A stretch of DNA of 64,000 bases from NCBI GenBank assembly GCA_030426345.1, contig JAUHYU010000005.1:1-64000 (forward strand). The letters run 5' to 3'. The notes beneath the pieces are model-generated. The model saw only the letters and a program-made list of their open reading frames with translations, was not told where the DNA came from and did not search any database. Positions within the stretch are counted from its first letter, which is position 1, and each line of letters begins with the position of its first letter. Source of the DNA: Bacteroidia bacterium. GTDB taxonomy: Bacteria > Bacteroidota > Bacteroidia > Cytophagales > Cyclobacteriaceae. The position numbers and the translations under genes were made by a program. Below are positions 63,415-64,000 of the stretch, piece by piece.

Positions 63415-63892
63415 TTAGACCAATTACAGGTGATAAACAAAGCGCAAAAAATGACAGAGTGACAAATAACAAGCGTCTTTTGTTTTTAGCTTCATTAAGT
63501 TTAATCCTTTCTGAATATTGTTCAGCTTCGTTTCTTATAAGATTCAATTCAGCTAGTTCCGTATTTGCAAAAACATAAAACGATGGATTGAATAATTCAG
63601 ATGGGTCTGTTCCTTTTGTCCAGATTTTATACTTGTAAATACCAAAAATGCTAAGTACTGCTGATATGGTTAATGTAATTATAAATCCATACGAAACATT
63701 TGCGGGTATATCTGGACACTCCCTTATAATGTCTTGTATAAAATATGTGGCAGATGAAATAGAAAATAATAATTGAATTCTACCTCTATTTTGTATACTA
63801 TTCATTGTATCACAGGTTTCATTAAGCATTTTCTCACCTTGACCTAAGATAAATAGGTAATGTTCTTTTGAGTAACTATTCCAGTTTTTCAT
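63398..63892 (-). CDS. Membrane protein of unknown function
   Basis: I chose ATG at 63892 (MKNWNSYSKEHYLFI); the track's GTG start adds nine residues. The 164-residue product has an N-terminal helical part (GEKMLNETCDTMNSIQNRGR), likely one weak and two clear hydrophobic segments (YGFIITLTISAVLSIFGIY and LLFVTLSFFALCLSPVIGLIIY) and a charged helical hairpin between them (AELNLIRNEAEQYSERIKLN). I do not recognise a family. The frame stays open upstream of the start to about 63985, so a longer N-terminus or a broken upstream part is possible. It reads inward from the right edge of the window. Confidence 0.65.
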   Translation of the reverse strand: MKNWNSYSKEHYLFILGQGEKMLNETCDTMNSIQNRGRIQLLFSISSATYFIQDIIRECPDIPANVSYGFIITLTISAVLSIFGIYKYKIWTKGTDPSELFNPSFYVFANTELAELNLIRNEAEQYSERIKLNEAKNKRRLLFVTLSFFALCLSPVIGLIIYSF

Positions 63893-64000
63893 AACTAACA
63901 AATTAAAAGTAGCTCCCACTTTAACTGAGCCATCAATGAATACTTCAGTCTGCCCGTCGTAGCTAAGAATAAATGATACGGCAATTCAATCAAACCGTTC

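Overview
The window reads as chromosomal DNA of a Bacteroidota bacterium, most likely an aerobic Cytophagales-type organism. I infer this from gene content: an S46 dipeptidyl-peptidase of the DPP7 type, an IPExxxVDY-family protein beside acpP-fabF-rnc, several lipoproteins with SC-type lipoboxes, an Lgt with an extra domain, a TTTG-N19-TAnnTTTG promoter before sucD, and weak or absent Shine-Dalgarno sequences. No genus can be named from the sequence alone. Genes are dense and mostly in short operons. No rRNA, CRISPR array, IS element or prophage was seen.

Layout. 1-10.1 kb is housekeeping: the end of an ABC ATPase, a CAT-anticodon tRNA, a HAD phosphatase, an M50 membrane protease, a Gfo/Idh/MocA oxidoreductase, thiol peroxidase, a nucleoside-type permease next to adenine phosphoribosyltransferase, a voltage-gated-type K+ channel, sucD and an AlkD-like protein. 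10.1-27.4 kb is a carbohydrate region: secreted aldose epimerase, tandem GH43-like protein and esterase; an ECF sigma factor with a membrane partner; a 1168-residue ThuA/dehydrogenase/cupredoxin fusion with a DTE-type sugar epimerase; then a leftward sugar operon (zinc dehydrogenase, epimerase-like protein, aldo/keto reductase, ceramidase-like hydrolase, FucP-type permease, rhamnose-mutarotase-type protein) behind a LacI-type palindrome. The substrate is probably a deoxyhexose such as fucose or rhamnose.

27.5-30.7 kb is an AT-rich three-gene cassette unlike its surroundings: a GIY-YIG nuclease, a 67-residue protein and an 810-residue SMC/RecF-type ATPase with a CxxC motif and a C-terminal Cys cluster. 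It looks like a nuclease-ATPase defence module and is the best candidate here for an undescribed system. 30.9-38.8 kb holds two lipoproteins (one collagen-like), the nickel-pincer cofactor genes larE-larB-larC (LarC with a 30-His tract), an NSS-type symporter, a Tat-exported metallo-beta-lactamase-fold protein and a second K+ channel. 38.9-59.5 kb is mainly leftward: a patatin-Omp85 fusion, S46 peptidase, an outer-membrane barrel, lgt, nadE, rnc, fabF, acpP, then RqcH/NFACT, an MBL hydrolase, a small unknown, a response regulator and a 1585-residue hybrid kinase in one tight operon. An orphan vsr lies inside. 59.6-64 kb has miaA, a HemJ/CopD-like protein with SCO and cytochrome c, and small unknowns.

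Across the window an 18-20 bp unit (AAAAGCCTTCAAAATCCA and variants) recurs. Two units head to head make three perfect 36-38 bp palindromes at gene ends, and single or decayed units lie in many genes and gaps. I saw almost none in the 27.6-30.7 kb cassette.
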